A stretch of DNA of 64,000 bases from Flavobacterium ovatum (GTDB lineage: Bacteria > Bacteroidota > Bacteroidia > Flavobacteriales > Flavobacteriaceae): NCBI RefSeq assembly GCF_040703125.1, contig NZ_CP160035.1, positions 682,001 through 746,000 on the forward strand, in the 5' to 3' direction. How positions within the stretch are numbered: the stretch's first letter is position 1; every line of letters starts with the position of its first letter. A model generated the notes under the pieces. The model did no database searches and was not told the DNA's origin. It saw only the letters and a list, made by a program, of their open reading frames with translations. Shown here piece by piece: positions 54,686 to 63,740 of the stretch. The translations under genes and the position numbers were made by a program.

Positions 54686-55681
54686 TTAATCCAACTTATC
54701 AGTTAAGTCTTTGAATATTTTTCTAGCATTTTTATTTTCATATAAAATAGCATAAACGGCGTCAATAATCGGCGTTTTTGCTCCATAAGTTTGATTGAGT
54801 TTGTAAGCACTTTTAGTTGCGTAATAACCTTCCGCCACCATATTCATTTCCATCATCGCACTTTTTACAGTGTAGCCCTTGCCTATCATATTACCAAACA
54901 TTCGGTTTCTGGAAAAAACGGAATAACCCGTAACCAATAAATCCCCTAAATAAGCGGAGTCATTAATGTTACGTTTCATTTTATGGACTTTTCGAATAAA
55001 TTTCTTCATTTCTCGAATGGCATTACTCATAATCACCGACTGGAAGTTATCACCATAACCCAAACCGTGTGCCATTCCTGCTGCTATAGCATATATGTTT
55101 TTCAACATGGCTGCATATTCTGTTCCAATAATATCATCGGTGATTTTGGTCTTGATATAATTACTGGATAGATTATCTGCCACAATTTTTGCTTTCGACT
55201 CGTCACCACAAGCGATAGTCAAATAAGACAAACGTTCTAAAGCAACCTCTTCAGCATGACAAGGCCCCGTTATTACTCCAATATTCGAATACGGAATATC
55301 ATAGGTGTCATGAAAATGCTCACCAACAATCAAACTTGTTTCAGGAACGATTCCTTTAATGGCTGAGAATATAATTTTGTCATTTAAAGGAACTGTCAAA
55401 TTTTGTAATTCGGCATCCAAAAAAGCGGATGGTATTGCGAATATGAGGTAATCCGCATTGGTCACAGCCACATTAATATCACTAGTTAGTACAAGTTTAT
55501 TAAGGTCAAATTCAACCGAACTCAAATAATTAGGATTGTGTTTGTAGGCTTTCAAATGTTCTATTGCCCCTTCATTACGCATATACCAAGTTACCTCAGT
55601 AAGATTATTGCACAGCATTTTAGTAATAGCGGTTGCCCAGCTCCCACCACCAATCACTGCAAATTTTTTAGTTTTGCTCAT
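54686..55681 (-). CDS. gpsA: Glycerol-3-phosphate dehydrogenase [NAD(P)+]
   Basis: A 331-residue cytoplasmic enzyme that makes sn-glycerol 3-phosphate from dihydroxyacetone phosphate for phospholipid synthesis. Visible features: cofactor loop VIGGGSWATA (9-18), the IFSAIKGIVPETSLIVGEH segment (the SVTKG-type motif of the family), the GVITGPCHAEEVA substrate loop, catalytic-region EYAAMLKNIYAIAAGMAHGLGYGDN, and the C-terminal VAEGYYATKSAYKLNQTYG. The start at 55681 (MSKTKKFAVIGGG) gives normal length; an in-frame ATG at 55702 adds seven residues. Monocistronic, with its own terminator. Confidence 0.96.
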   Translation of the reverse strand: MSKTKKFAVIGGGSWATAITKMLCNNLTEVTWYMRNEGAIEHLKAYKHNPNYLSSVEFDLNKLVLTSDINVAVTNADYLIFAIPSAFLDAELQNLTVPLNDKIIFSAIKGIVPETSLIVGEHFHDTYDIPYSNIGVITGPCHAEEVALERLSYLTIACGDESKAKIVADNLSSNYIKTKITDDIIGTEYAAMLKNIYAIAAGMAHGLGYGDNFQSVIMSNAIREMKKFIRKVHKMKRNINDSAYLGDLLVTGYSVFSRNRMFGNMIGKGYTVKSAMMEMNMVAEGYYATKSAYKLNQTYGAKTPIIDAVYAILYENKNARKIFKDLTDKLD

Positions 55682-55918
55682 TTTAGAATAATATTTAGTC
55701 AAAAGTACTTAAAAATAGGGGAATCATATCATAAATGATTCTTTAGCGTATCGTTTTTTATAAATATAAAATTTAGAAATACGTAAAAACACTTTTTTTT
55801 TAATCCCTACACAATATAAGGTTTTTACAAACGTTATAACAGTCTATTAATAAATGTTTTGCTTGCGAAAATCTTGTAAAATAAGGTTAAATTAGTTAGT
55901 TATGATTTTGGTTTTATG

Positions 55919-55956
55919 AAAAAGGCGTCTTGGAAAATCCAAAACGCCTTTTTTTT
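55919..55956 (-). terminator. Terminator after the alcohol dehydrogenase gene
   Basis: AAAGGCGT-c-TTGGA / TCCAA-a-ACGCCTTT with a 3-base loop and T runs on both sides. It lies 20-57 bases past the alcohol dehydrogenase stop codon on the - strand. Confidence 0.88.
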
Positions 55957-55975
55957 GCTCAATCAGTATTTTGAA

Positions 55976-57139
55976 TTAATAACTCATTTCAACAATTTCT
56001 TTTACTTTCTCTAAAGTAACCTTTTGTTTTTCACCTAGACCAAGCCAACCTCTTTCTTCAAATCGATTCACAATAAAATCAGCCGTATTCGCGTACTCTT
56101 TAGTATAATCAGATAATTTAGTATCCATCCCCATAGTATGGAAAAAGGCAACCGTTTTCGCAATTGCTTCTTGTGCAACTGCCTCATCAGTTCCTTCCAA
56201 ATTAAAGATACGTCTGCCGTATTGTGTTAATTTTTCTTTTTTAGATTCAAATAACGCTTGGTACAAATTAGGGCCAACAATCGCTAAAGTTCTAGCATGG
56301 TCAATTCCGTATAAAGCCGTTAATTCATGGCCGATCATGTGTGTTGCCCAGTCACTAGGAACTCCTTTTTGAATTAGTCCGTTCAATGCCATGGTACAGC
56401 TCCACATAAAATTAGATGCCAAAGCATAATCTTTTGGATTGGCTACAACTTTTGGCCCTACTTCAATTAAGGTTTGTAAAATTCCTTCGGCAATGCGATC
56501 TTGCAAATAGCCTTCGTGGGGATAAGTTAGATATTGTTCTAGTACGTGCGTATATGCATCTACTACTCCATTTTCTAATTGTCTTTTTGGCAAGGATTCA
56601 ATCACCGTAGGATCACAGATTGAAAATTTAGGAAATAAGGCGCTTCCACCAAAAGCCAATTTTTCTTGAGTTTCAGCAATAGTAACCACTGCTCCAGAAT
56701 TCATTTCGCTTCCTGTAGCTGGCAAAGTCAATACTGTTCCAAAAGGAATTACTTTAGAAACATCCGTTAATAGGATTCTTTTTCTCAAAATTTCAGAAGG
56801 ATCGCCTTCGTATTTTACTGCTCCTGAAATGAATTTTACTCCATCAATCACAGAACCTCCACCCACAGCAAGAATGAAATCTATATTTTGTTCTTTGATA
56901 ACTGAAACTGCTTTCATCAAAGTCTCATAATGAGGATTCGGCTCAATTCCGCCAAACTCAACAATTGCAAAACCTTTCAAAGCTTCAACTACTTGTTGGT
57001 GGATTCCGTTTTTAAAAATACTTCCTCCTCCGTAAGCTAATAATATTTTGGCTCCAGCAGGAACGAGTTTTGTTAATTGTTCTATTTGTCCTTTACCAAA
57101 AACATAATTGGTAGGATTGTAATATTGAAAATTTAACAT
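55976..57139 (-). CDS. yqhD: Iron-containing alcohol dehydrogenase, YqhD/BdhA-like
   Basis: A 387-residue NADPH-dependent aldehyde reductase. Metal ligands D194, H198, H267 and H281 (NGVVDAYTHVLEQ; ATHMIGHELTALYGIDHARTLAI) fall at the numbering of E. coli YqhD, and the cofactor site GGGSVID (93-99) and TLPATGSEMNSGAV are present. YqhD-type enzymes reduce short toxic aldehydes, including those from lipid peroxidation and glyoxals. It starts one base after the stop of the upstream DJ-1/PfpI gene, so the two are cotranscribed, supporting an aldehyde-detoxification pair. Confidence 0.93.
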   Translation of the reverse strand: MLNFQYYNPTNYVFGKGQIEQLTKLVPAGAKILLAYGGGSIFKNGIHQQVVEALKGFAIVEFGGIEPNPHYETLMKAVSVIKEQNIDFILAVGGGSVIDGVKFISGAVKYEGDPSEILRKRILLTDVSKVIPFGTVLTLPATGSEMNSGAVVTIAETQEKLAFGGSALFPKFSICDPTVIESLPKRQLENGVVDAYTHVLEQYLTYPHEGYLQDRIAEGILQTLIEVGPKVVANPKDYALASNFMWSCTMALNGLIQKGVPSDWATHMIGHELTALYGIDHARTLAIVGPNLYQALFESKKEKLTQYGRRIFNLEGTDEAVAQEAIAKTVAFFHTMGMDTKLSDYTKEYANTADFIVNRFEERGWLGLGEKQKVTLEKVKEIVEMSY

Positions 57140-57140
57140 C

Positions 57141-57911
57141 TTATTTTGTGTGATTTAATTGTTGTACTAATTTTTCCGCTACTAATTTTGATGAAGCTGG
57201 ATTTTGACCTGTAATCAATAAACCATCTTCAACAGCATAGGGATGCCAATCTTCTCCTTTGGAATAAGTTGCTCCGTTCTTTTGCAATTCGTCTTCCAAT
57301 AAAAAAGGAACAACGTCTGTCAATCCTACAGCTTCTTCTTCTGTATTTGAAAAACCAGTAACTTTTTTTCCTTTAACCAAAAATTCTCCGTTTACTTTTA
57401 CGTTTTTCAATACCGCTGGCGAATGACATACAAAAGCCACTGGTTTATTATTTGAATAAAAATCTGCAATCAAAGCAGCTGAATTAGCATCAGTAGCTAA
57501 ATCCCAAAGCGGCCCGTGTCCTCCTGGATAAAAAACAGCATCATAATCCGTTGATTTTACATCGGCTAATTTCATCGTGTTTTTCAATTTATCCAAAACT
57601 TTTTCGTCTTTGTCATAACGCTTGGTGTCCTCAGTAGCAGATGATGGATCTTCACTCTTTGGATCAATTGGCGGCTGACCCCCTTTTGGAGTTGCAATGT
57701 CAACTTGGACACCTTTATCCACTAATTCATAATAAGGAGCTGCAAATTCTTCTGTCCAAAATCCTGTTTTTTCTCCTGTGTTCCCTAAATCACTATGACT
57801 TGTCAATACAAATAATACTTTTTTCATCTTGTTTTTATCGTTTTTTTGAGCAGTTATATTTAAAGAACTGACCATGATTAATACTATAGTAACTAATTTT
57901 ACTTTCTTCAT
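57141..57911 (-). CDS. Exported DJ-1/PfpI family protein (Hsp31/glyoxalase III-like)
   Basis: A 256-residue protein of the DJ-1/PfpI superfamily: FYPGGHGPLWDL (127-138), nucleophile elbow FVCHSP with C162 and H163, a conserved acidic residue in FWTEEFAAPYY (51-61), and TPKGGQPPIDPKS (74-86). This is the Hsp31/glyoxalase III-like pattern, which converts methylglyoxal or repairs glycated groups. Unlike most relatives it begins with a signal peptide (1-21, LNITAQ), so the mature form should be periplasmic, although an internal ATG (codon 29, at 57827) could yield a cytoplasmic form. Operon with the YqhD-like gene; divergent from the LysR gene. Confidence 0.88.
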   Translation of the reverse strand: MKKVKLVTIVLIMVSSLNITAQKNDKNKMKKVLFVLTSHSDLGNTGEKTGFWTEEFAAPYYELVDKGVQVDIATPKGGQPPIDPKSEDPSSATEDTKRYDKDEKVLDKLKNTMKLADVKSTDYDAVFYPGGHGPLWDLATDANSAALIADFYSNNKPVAFVCHSPAVLKNVKVNGEFLVKGKKVTGFSNTEEEAVGLTDVVPFLLEDELQKNGATYSKGEDWHPYAVEDGLLITGQNPASSKLVAEKLVQQLNHTK

Positions 57912-57997
57912 GTTTTTATTTATTGATACAAATTTACGTTATTAGTGTTATTAGTTAAAATAATTTAAATTATGTTTGTGATAAGTAAATTTATATC

Positions 57998-58894
57998 ATG
58001 GTTAATTTAGAATGGTACCGCACTTTTAAGTCTGTTTATAAGAACAAGAATTTTTCCTTAGCCGCTAAAGAACTGTTTATCAGCCAGCCAGCCGTTAGCC
58101 AACAAATAGGAATGTTGGAAGCGCATGTAGGCTACAAACTTTTTAATCGAAAATCAAAAGGGGTTGAACCAACTGAGTACGCCAACTTGCTCAATAACCT
58201 CATCATTGAAGCCCTCGACCGTTTAGAGAATGTAGAAAACGGCTTTAGAGCCAAAGCATTTAATGCCAATCGTTTGATATCTGTTGGGATTTCACAACAT
58301 TTATTCAGCAACCTAGGAAGTGTTTTGATTTCAAAATTTGATTTTATAGATTTTAACTTTCAAGATGACGATACCTTATTTGAATTAGTAAATTCTAAAA
58401 AAATTGATTTTGCTATCGTTACTAAAAAACTTGATACTTATGATACTATTCAACAAGAAGTAGGCGAAATCAAACCCGTTGTAATAGGTTCTAATGATAT
58501 TGACATAACCGAATTAGAATTACATCTTGCAGCAGCAGATTGGAATGCCACCGAAGCTTGGTTAAACGAGAAAAGATGGTACACCTTTGATGCTCGTATC
58601 CCACACATCAAATTATTTTGGCTGTATGTTTTTGACAAAAAAAGACCTAGTTTGATTCCTAATTATATTATCCCTTCAGAATATGAAATGATGGAAACAA
58701 TTTCAAAAAACCAAGGAATAGGCATTACTTGGAATTGCAACGCCAAGTCATTTATAGAACAAAAAAAGATACAACTGTTATGGGACAGTGAAAAAATGCC
58801 CACAACAGCCGTTTATGTCATGTGTCGAAAAAATAATAATTTTGATACCATCTTAGACGAAATTACTCTCATGCTCCAAAAGGTTTTGTCTTAG
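57998..58894 (+). CDS. LysR-family transcriptional regulator
   Basis: A 298-residue regulator with the N-terminal LysR helix-turn-helix (about 1-60; WYRTFKSVYKNKNFSLAAKELFISQPAVSQQIGMLEAHVGYKLFNRKSKGVEPTEYA) and a C-terminal type 2 periplasmic-binding-like effector domain (about 88-298). It is transcribed away from the DJ-1/PfpI-YqhD pair across an 86-base gap, the usual arrangement for a LysR protein controlling its divergent neighbours, with a CAAATTTA (TAAATTTG on the - strand) box at 57929-57936 in between. Effector unknown; an aldehyde or electrophile is a reasonable guess. Confidence 0.92.
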   Translation: MVNLEWYRTFKSVYKNKNFSLAAKELFISQPAVSQQIGMLEAHVGYKLFNRKSKGVEPTEYANLLNNLIIEALDRLENVENGFRAKAFNANRLISVGISQHLFSNLGSVLISKFDFIDFNFQDDDTLFELVNSKKIDFAIVTKKLDTYDTIQQEVGEIKPVVIGSNDIDITELELHLAAADWNATEAWLNEKRWYTFDARIPHIKLFWLYVFDKKRPSLIPNYIIPSEYEMMETISKNQGIGITWNCNAKSFIEQKKIQLLWDSEKMPTTAVYVMCRKNNNFDTILDEITLMLQKVLS

Positions 58895-58983
58895 TTATTT
58901 TTTATAAAAAGTATTAAAATCAATATATTCCCAAACTTTTATAGCCAAATAGCCGTTGTGTTTTTACAATAGCCTTCAAGTCA

Positions 58984-59760
58984 TTAAACCCATCCATTTA
59001 CAATAGCTTTGGACGAAAACTCTATCCAATTGCTACATTTTGATTTCTTCATTATGTTTTTTCGATGCGTATGGACAGTATGGACCGAAATCATTAAAAC
59101 ATCAGCCACTTTAGTACTTTTGTGACCTTCAACAGTAAGTTTTATAACTTCTTTTTCTCGTGGTGTAAATAATTCTTTCGTAGGACTTAAAAATAATTCT
59201 TCAGTCGTAACATTAATGAAAGATGGTTCGCCATTCAATCCTAGAAAAGACAAACCTGAAGGTTGATTATCCGTTTTTAAATGAGTAACATCGGTATGAA
59301 TATCTAAAACCCTTATAATAGCACCTTCTTCATTACTTTGTATGGGAATACATTGCATCAAGATCCAAATATAATTTCCGTCAGTTTGTCTTATTCTGAA
59401 GTCATAACTTAACTTATAGTTTAGTACTTTTGGGGGATCTAGTTCATTAAAAAACTTTATAGCTTTGCGTTCATAGGCGACAAATCTCTGTTTATCATCA
59501 GGATGAATATTATCAAAAAAAAGTTTCAAATTGAAATCTTTCTTATCTTTTAAACCTAAAACTCTAGTGACATCACTACAAATCCACTCTACCTCGACAG
59601 TGGCAAAATTCACGATATAATAGTAAAAATCGCCGACATGAAATATGTTCTGAAGTTTTTTATATAATTCTAATTTAAAATCAGAATCCATTTCCTCCTC
59701 AGAATACTTAGCCAATTCTTGCCAAGTTTTCTTCATATCATCGTATTTTAGAAGTTCCAT
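58984..59760 (-). CDS. PAS-domain LuxR-type transcriptional regulator
   Basis: A 258-residue cytoplasmic regulator. A PAS-fold sensor occupies about 35-165 (VEWICSDVTRVLGLKDKKDFNLKLFFDNIHPDDKQRF ... SYDFRIRQTDGNYIWILMQCIPI, with the PAC-like second half). The C-terminal LuxR helix-turn-helix is at about 193-250 (LFTPREKEVIKLTVEGHKSTKVADVLMISVHTVHTHRKNIMKK). It stands alone between a LysR gene and nadD; the signal and targets are not evident. Such PAS-LuxR proteins are frequent single regulators in flavobacteria. Confidence 0.9.
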   Translation of the reverse strand: MELLKYDDMKKTWQELAKYSEEEMDSDFKLELYKKLQNIFHVGDFYYYIVNFATVEVEWICSDVTRVLGLKDKKDFNLKLFFDNIHPDDKQRFVAYERKAIKFFNELDPPKVLNYKLSYDFRIRQTDGNYIWILMQCIPIQSNEEGAIIRVLDIHTDVTHLKTDNQPSGLSFLGLNGEPSFINVTTEELFLSPTKELFTPREKEVIKLTVEGHKSTKVADVLMISVHTVHTHRKNIMKKSKCSNWIEFSSKAIVNGWV

Positions 59761-59971
59761 AGTTCTTAAATTCTGGTTACCTATTTTGAACCCTTAATAC
59801 AAGGTTTTTTCAGCAACTGAAAGTAGTAACAATCTTGCTAAAAAACAAATAGATTTTCGTAAAATTAATAATTCAACAATAATATTATGTTCGTCAAAAG
59901 CTAGTTTATGAGAACAAAACTATGAATTGTAATGAACAAAAGGATTAAAGATACAAAAATCAAAAATGATA

Positions 59972-60583
59972 CTACTTCTTATAAAAATTATTGTGGTCAA
60001 TATATTCCCAAACTTTAGGAGGCAGTAATGGTTGTATGTTTTTGTTAGTTTTGATATTCTCACGAATAAAAGTGGAAGAGATTTCGACTACAGGAGCATC
60101 AATCATCTTGATTTTTGGATTGTTTTTATAATCGAATTTATCCGTTCCATTAACCACCCCGTCAGCTACTACATCTTTGGTTTCTAATCTTGGATAGACA
60201 TACAGCGAATAATTTTTCAGAATTACTTCGTAGTTTTTCCATTTATGCAAGGAGTTTAAATTATCCTCCCCCATAATCAAAGCAAATTCATAATTAGCAT
60301 ATTTTTCCTCTAGATATGCTAAAGTGTGCGTTGTGTAATTGGGTTGTGGCAATTTGAACTCTATGTCACTAGCTTTTAGTTTTGAATAATTTTCGGTTGC
60401 CAAATGCACCATGTGCAAACGATGGTAATCATCTAGTAAGCTCGATTTTTTCTTCAACGGATTGTGTGGTGTGACCACCATCCAAACTTGATCCAAGTCA
60501 GTGTGTTCTGCAATGTGGTTTGCAATAATCAAATGTCCCACATGCATGGGATTGAATGTTCCAAAGTAAAGTCCTATTTTCAT
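59972..60583 (-). CDS. nadD: Nicotinate-nucleotide adenylyltransferase
   Basis: A 203-residue enzyme that adenylates nicotinate mononucleotide in NAD synthesis. Nucleotidyltransferase motif GTFNPMHVGH (8-17), VVTPHNPLKKKSSL, MGEDNLNSLHKWKNYE and the closing ISSTFIRENIKTNKNIQPLLPPKVWEYI (ISxTxxR-type) are all present. Length is normal. It follows yicC and gmk on the same strand, but a 318-base gap separates it from gmk, so it may have its own promoter. Confidence 0.96.
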   Translation of the reverse strand: MKIGLYFGTFNPMHVGHLIIANHIAEHTDLDQVWMVVTPHNPLKKKSSLLDDYHRLHMVHLATENYSKLKASDIEFKLPQPNYTTHTLAYLEEKYANYEFALIMGEDNLNSLHKWKNYEVILKNYSLYVYPRLETKDVVADGVVNGTDKFDYKNNPKIKMIDAPVVEISSTFIRENIKTNKNIQPLLPPKVWEYIDHNNFYKK

Positions 60584-60901
60584 GTCTTTAGTTTTTAATA
60601 ACTAGGATTAGTAATTAGTGAGCTATAATTTGGTTAATTATGGTCAGCATTCGATGGAAATTAATAATGATATTGCAATTTAATAAAAATATTAATTTTG
60701 GTGTTTTGTTCCCAATCCTTTTTTACCGTCATCTTCCATTAATAGCAAATTTGCTAAAAAAGGAAAATTAAATACTGAATTACAATTAATTTGCTACTGT
60801 TTTTTGAGAATCTGTTTATCACTTTCGCTTCTTCACTTTGAAGTAAAAGTCATTTTTCACGAACCTCAACTATTCGTTATTTTGGGTTAATATCTAAATT
60901 A
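60584..60901. other. Gene-free stretch between nadD and gmk
   Basis: AT-rich, no open frame with protein-like content, no recognisable repeat family and no strong terminator hairpin. It is longer than expected for a gene pair often close together in flavobacteria, and may carry the nadD promoter. Confidence 0.5.
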
Positions 60902-61474
60902 CTACTTCGATACAAAATCCTTTACCAATTGATAGGCTTCTTCCAAAGCGACTTCCAATTCATAGTTTTTGATCACTACATCAAATTGAGGTGCAGTTGC
61001 CAATTCTACGTGTGCTTTGGCAATACGCATATTGATTTTGTCTTCGCTTTCGGTAGAACGTTCTTTTAATCTTCTTTTTAATTCATCAACACTTGGTGGT
61101 TTTACGAAAACAGCCAAAGTCTCTTCTGGAAACTTGTGTTTGATACGCAATCCTCCGGCTACATCAATATCAAAAATCACGTTTTTGCCCAAAGCCCAAA
61201 TACGTTCTACTTCACTTTTTAAAGTTCCGTAAAAATTGTCGCGGTAGACTTCTTCCCATTCTACAAAATCTTCGCCTTTGATGTGGGTTTTAAATTGGTC
61301 CAAAGACATGAAATAATAATCTTTTCCGCTTACTTCTTCCCCACGTGCTTCACGTGTGGCTGCCGAAATAGAAAATTCAAGATTCAAATCTTCTTGTTTT
61401 AATAAATGCCTTACTATAGTGGTTTTCCCAGATCCTGATGGTGCCGAGAATACGATTAATTTTCCTTTTTTCAT
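60902..61474 (-). CDS. gmk: Guanylate kinase
   Basis: A 190-residue kinase converting GMP to GDP. P-loop SAPSGSGKTT (10-19), GMP-binding region AATREARGEEVSGKDYYFMS and FVEWEEVYRDNFYGT, IFDIDVAGGLRIK, and the arginine-rich lid RRLKERSTESEDKINMRI are all visible. Normal length. It starts 36 bases after the yicC stop, so yicC and gmk form one operon, an arrangement conserved widely in bacteria. Confidence 0.97.
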   Translation of the reverse strand: MKKGKLIVFSAPSGSGKTTIVRHLLKQEDLNLEFSISAATREARGEEVSGKDYYFMSLDQFKTHIKGEDFVEWEEVYRDNFYGTLKSEVERIWALGKNVIFDIDVAGGLRIKHKFPEETLAVFVKPPSVDELKRRLKERSTESEDKINMRIAKAHVELATAPQFDVVIKNYELEVALEEAYQLVKDFVSK

Positions 61475-61510
61475 TTTATGCTGAATTTATTTCAGTATCT
61501 TGTTTTAAAT

Positions 61511-62371
61511 CTAAAGCACGTTTAAAACCTGCTCTTTAATTTTTTCCAATTCATCCTTCATTTGTACCACCAATTTTTGCATTTGTGCATGATTGGATTT
61601 AGAACCCATCGTATTGATTTCTCTTCCCATTTCTTGAGTGATGAATCCTAATTTTCTACCATTGGCTTCTGTACCGTTGATCGTTTCTAGGAAATAGTCC
61701 AGGTGGTTGGTCAAACGTACTTTTTCTTCGGTAATGTCTAATTTCTCTAGGTAATAAATCAGTTCTTGTTCAAAACGGTTTTCATCAACATTGACTGCTA
61801 ATTCTGCAATCGCAGTTTGCAAACGGTCTTTGATGGCTTGTACTCTTTCTGGGTCTAATGCCAAAGCTTCTTCCATATACTGACGAATGTTTCCGATTCG
61901 CAATTGAAATTCTTTCTCCAAAGATTGCCCCTCGTCCCTACGGAAATTCAATATATTTTGGACAGCCTCTTCGATAACGGTTTGGATTTTTGCCCATTCG
62001 TTTACGTCGATTTCTTCTCTTTCGGTTTTCATGGTGTCTGGCATGCGTATCGCCATTTTCATCAACTCGGTTTCATCGGCTGCAGGATATACTTCGCGCA
62101 ACTGACTGATGTAGGCTTTTACGATTGGCACATTTACCTTGGTCGATGTTTGCTCGGCAGTACTTTCGATAAAAATAGAGAAATCTACTTTTCCTCTTTC
62201 GAGTTTTGTAGCAAGTTGGGTGCGGAGACCTAATTCCATTTCACGATATAAAGAAGGCATTCTAGCGTTGAGATCTAGGCCTTTGCTGTTTAGGGATTTT
62301 ACTTCTACGGTAACTTTTTTGGTTGGTAATTGCAAAGTAGCTTTACCAAAACCTGTCATTGATTGTATCAT
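61511..62371 (-). CDS. yicC: YicC/YloC-family endoribonuclease
   Basis: A 286-residue protein with the YicC N-terminus IQSMTGFGKATLQLPTKKVTVEVKSLNSKGLDLNARMP (about 2-39) and the C-terminal GRKLGFITQEMGREINTMGSKSNHAQMQKLVVQMKDELEKIKEQVLNVL. Members of this family act as endoribonucleases in RNA turnover. It heads the yicC-gmk pair; a TATATTTG box lies 20 bases upstream. The internal helical part (about 110-210) is typical. Confidence 0.94.
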   Translation of the reverse strand: MIQSMTGFGKATLQLPTKKVTVEVKSLNSKGLDLNARMPSLYREMELGLRTQLATKLERGKVDFSIFIESTAEQTSTKVNVPIVKAYISQLREVYPAADETELMKMAIRMPDTMKTEREEIDVNEWAKIQTVIEEAVQNILNFRRDEGQSLEKEFQLRIGNIRQYMEEALALDPERVQAIKDRLQTAIAELAVNVDENRFEQELIYYLEKLDITEEKVRLTNHLDYFLETINGTEANGRKLGFITQEMGREINTMGSKSNHAQMQKLVVQMKDELEKIKEQVLNVL

Positions 62372-62390
62372 ACTTTTTTATAAGAAAGCC

Positions 62391-62398
62391 CAAATATA
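62391..62398 (-). promoter_or_regulatory. -7 promoter box for yicC-gmk
   Basis: TATATTTG on the - strand, exact TAnnTTTG match followed by GG, 20-27 bases upstream of the yicC start. Confidence 0.5.
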
Positions 62399-62574
62399 CG
62401 GAAAAAGTTTTTTGGTCGTACTGTGACATAAGGTTACGCAAAGATTCACAGAGGAAACACGGAGATACGCTGGGTATTTTTGAACATTTAAGTTTTGTTT
62501 ATTGGGCTAACGCTGAATTTTTAAAACATATAAGAAATGTAAGCTCATATAAGCGTGGAAGGGAAAAACTAGAA

Positions 62575-62665
62575 ATTCAGATTTTTGATTAACGATATTG
62601 TGTACGATAATCGTTTTCAGGTAACCAAAAAATCTGAAATCGATAATCGTTGGTCTTCAATCAAA
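62575..62665. repeat. AACGATT-family repeat copy
   Basis: GATTTTTGATTAACGAT and AATCTGAAATCGATAATCG words match the family at 22.1-22.3, 25.2-25.5 and 26.0-26.1 kb. The preceding 62404-62560 stretch holds no supportable gene. Confidence 0.5.
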
Positions 62666-62687
62666 AATATTTTTCACTAAGAGGTTT

Positions 62688-62802
62688 GCGTGAAGGATAG
62701 GAATAAGCTACCAAAGTAGCATGGATAGCCTGACAGCAGTAGAGAAAGGGGCTTTGTGAGCGCATGCTAGATTTAGCCCCTTTTTCTACTGCTGGCACGC
62801 CC
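62688..62802 (+). repeat. Dispersed hairpin repeat, copy 4
   Basis: Begins GCGTGAAGGATAG, ends GGCACGCCC, with a long stem GCAGTAGAGAAAGGGGCT (62736-62753) / AGCCCCTTTTTCTACTGC (62775-62792). Opposite orientation to copies 1 and 3. The stem with its internal T run may end the ArsC/Spx-like gene transcript. Confidence 0.7.
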
Positions 62803-62821
62803 AAATGATTTTAATTTTGGA

Positions 62822-63178
62822 CTATACTAATCCTAATTTTTTGTGCAATTTGAGGATGTTTGGCTGGGTGTTTCCAATGAAAATTTCATCATTTATCACA
62901 AAAACGGGGCGACTCAAAAAGGTGTAATGCTCTAGGAGGTATTTTTTGTAATCGTCCTCGGTTAGGGATTTGTCTTTGAGATTTAAGGTTTTGTACAAAA
63001 CGGCTTTTTTGCTAAAAAGTGCTTCATAACTTCCTGAAAGTTGATATAATTGGTCAATTTCTTCCTCAGTAAGAGGGTTTTGTTTGATGTCGTGATAGGC
63101 CAAATCAAGGTCTTTAGGTAAGGCTTTGATGATTTTTCGACAAGTGTCACAACTGGCTAAATAATATATTTTGTTCAT
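62822..63178 (-). CDS. ArsC/Spx-family thioredoxin-fold protein
   Basis: A 118-residue protein of the arsenate reductase (glutaredoxin-coupled)/Spx family: CxxC at C10 and C13 (YYLASCDTCRKII), LAYHDIKQNPLTEEEIDQLYQLSG, and the cis-proline segment TFLSRPVFVINDEIFIGNTQPN. The arginine before the cis-proline is kept. Members reduce arsenate or act as Spx-like regulators; in Bacteroidota, where no RNA polymerase-binding Spx role is established, a small redox protein is the safest description. Single gene, next to divergent dinB. Confidence 0.88.
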   Translation of the reverse strand: MNKIYYLASCDTCRKIIKALPKDLDLAYHDIKQNPLTEEEIDQLYQLSGSYEALFSKKAVLYKTLNLKDKSLTEDDYKKYLLEHYTFLSRPVFVINDEIFIGNTQPNILKLHKKLGLV

Positions 63179-63250
63179 GATATTGGAATTTCTAACTGCA
63201 AAGTAACTTTATTTAAGATGGAATTTGCGTATTTTTAGCAAAAAAAATAG

Positions 63251-63709
63251 ATGATGGATTCAATATTTGAAGTTTTAAAAATACAACGAAATCTGGCTGT
63301 ACAGTTTTTAGATCATTATACGCTGGAGCAATTAAATACAATTCCAGAGGGTTATCGCAATAATTTGATTTGGAATATCGCGCACATGGTCGTGACGCAA
63401 CAATTATTGGTTTATAAATTTTCGGGCTTGCCAATGCAGGTTTCAGACGAATTGGTAGAACGTTACAAAAAAGGGACCGAAGTTACGGCTCCCGCAACCG
63501 AAACAGAGATTGCCGAAATAAAGACCTTGCTTGTCGATACGGCTGTACAAAATGAAAAGGATTTTGCCAACGGTCTATTTGTAAATTATGCGGAATATCC
63601 AACCTCAACAGGTTTTGTGATAAAAAATGTGGCTGACGCACTTAGTTTTAACGTTTTTCACGAAGGAATGCACATTGGAATTATGATGCGCTTGAGAAAG
63701 TTGGTGTAA
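63251..63709 (+). CDS. DinB family protein
   Basis: A 152-residue four-helix DinB-like protein. The three metal histidines expected in the fold can be seen: H in IWNIAHMVVTQQLLVYKFSG (about residue 45) and the pair in VFHEGMHIGIMMRL near the end (about 137 and 141). Such proteins include thiol (bacillithiol) S-transferases and many of unknown role. Two ATGs are adjacent (63251 and 63254). A terminator follows directly. Confidence 0.9.
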   Translation: MMDSIFEVLKIQRNLAVQFLDHYTLEQLNTIPEGYRNNLIWNIAHMVVTQQLLVYKFSGLPMQVSDELVERYKKGTEVTAPATETEIAEIKTLLVDTAVQNEKDFANGLFVNYAEYPTSTGFVIKNVADALSFNVFHEGMHIGIMMRLRKLV

Positions 63710-63740
63710 ATGAATTATAATTCTGTTTTATGGATATAAA

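Noticed and set aside
62359..62592. 77-codon + strand frame between yicC and the ArsC/Spx-like gene
   Set aside because: It starts inside the yicC leader, crosses repeat-like sequence and ends in the AACGATT repeat; composition is not protein-like.
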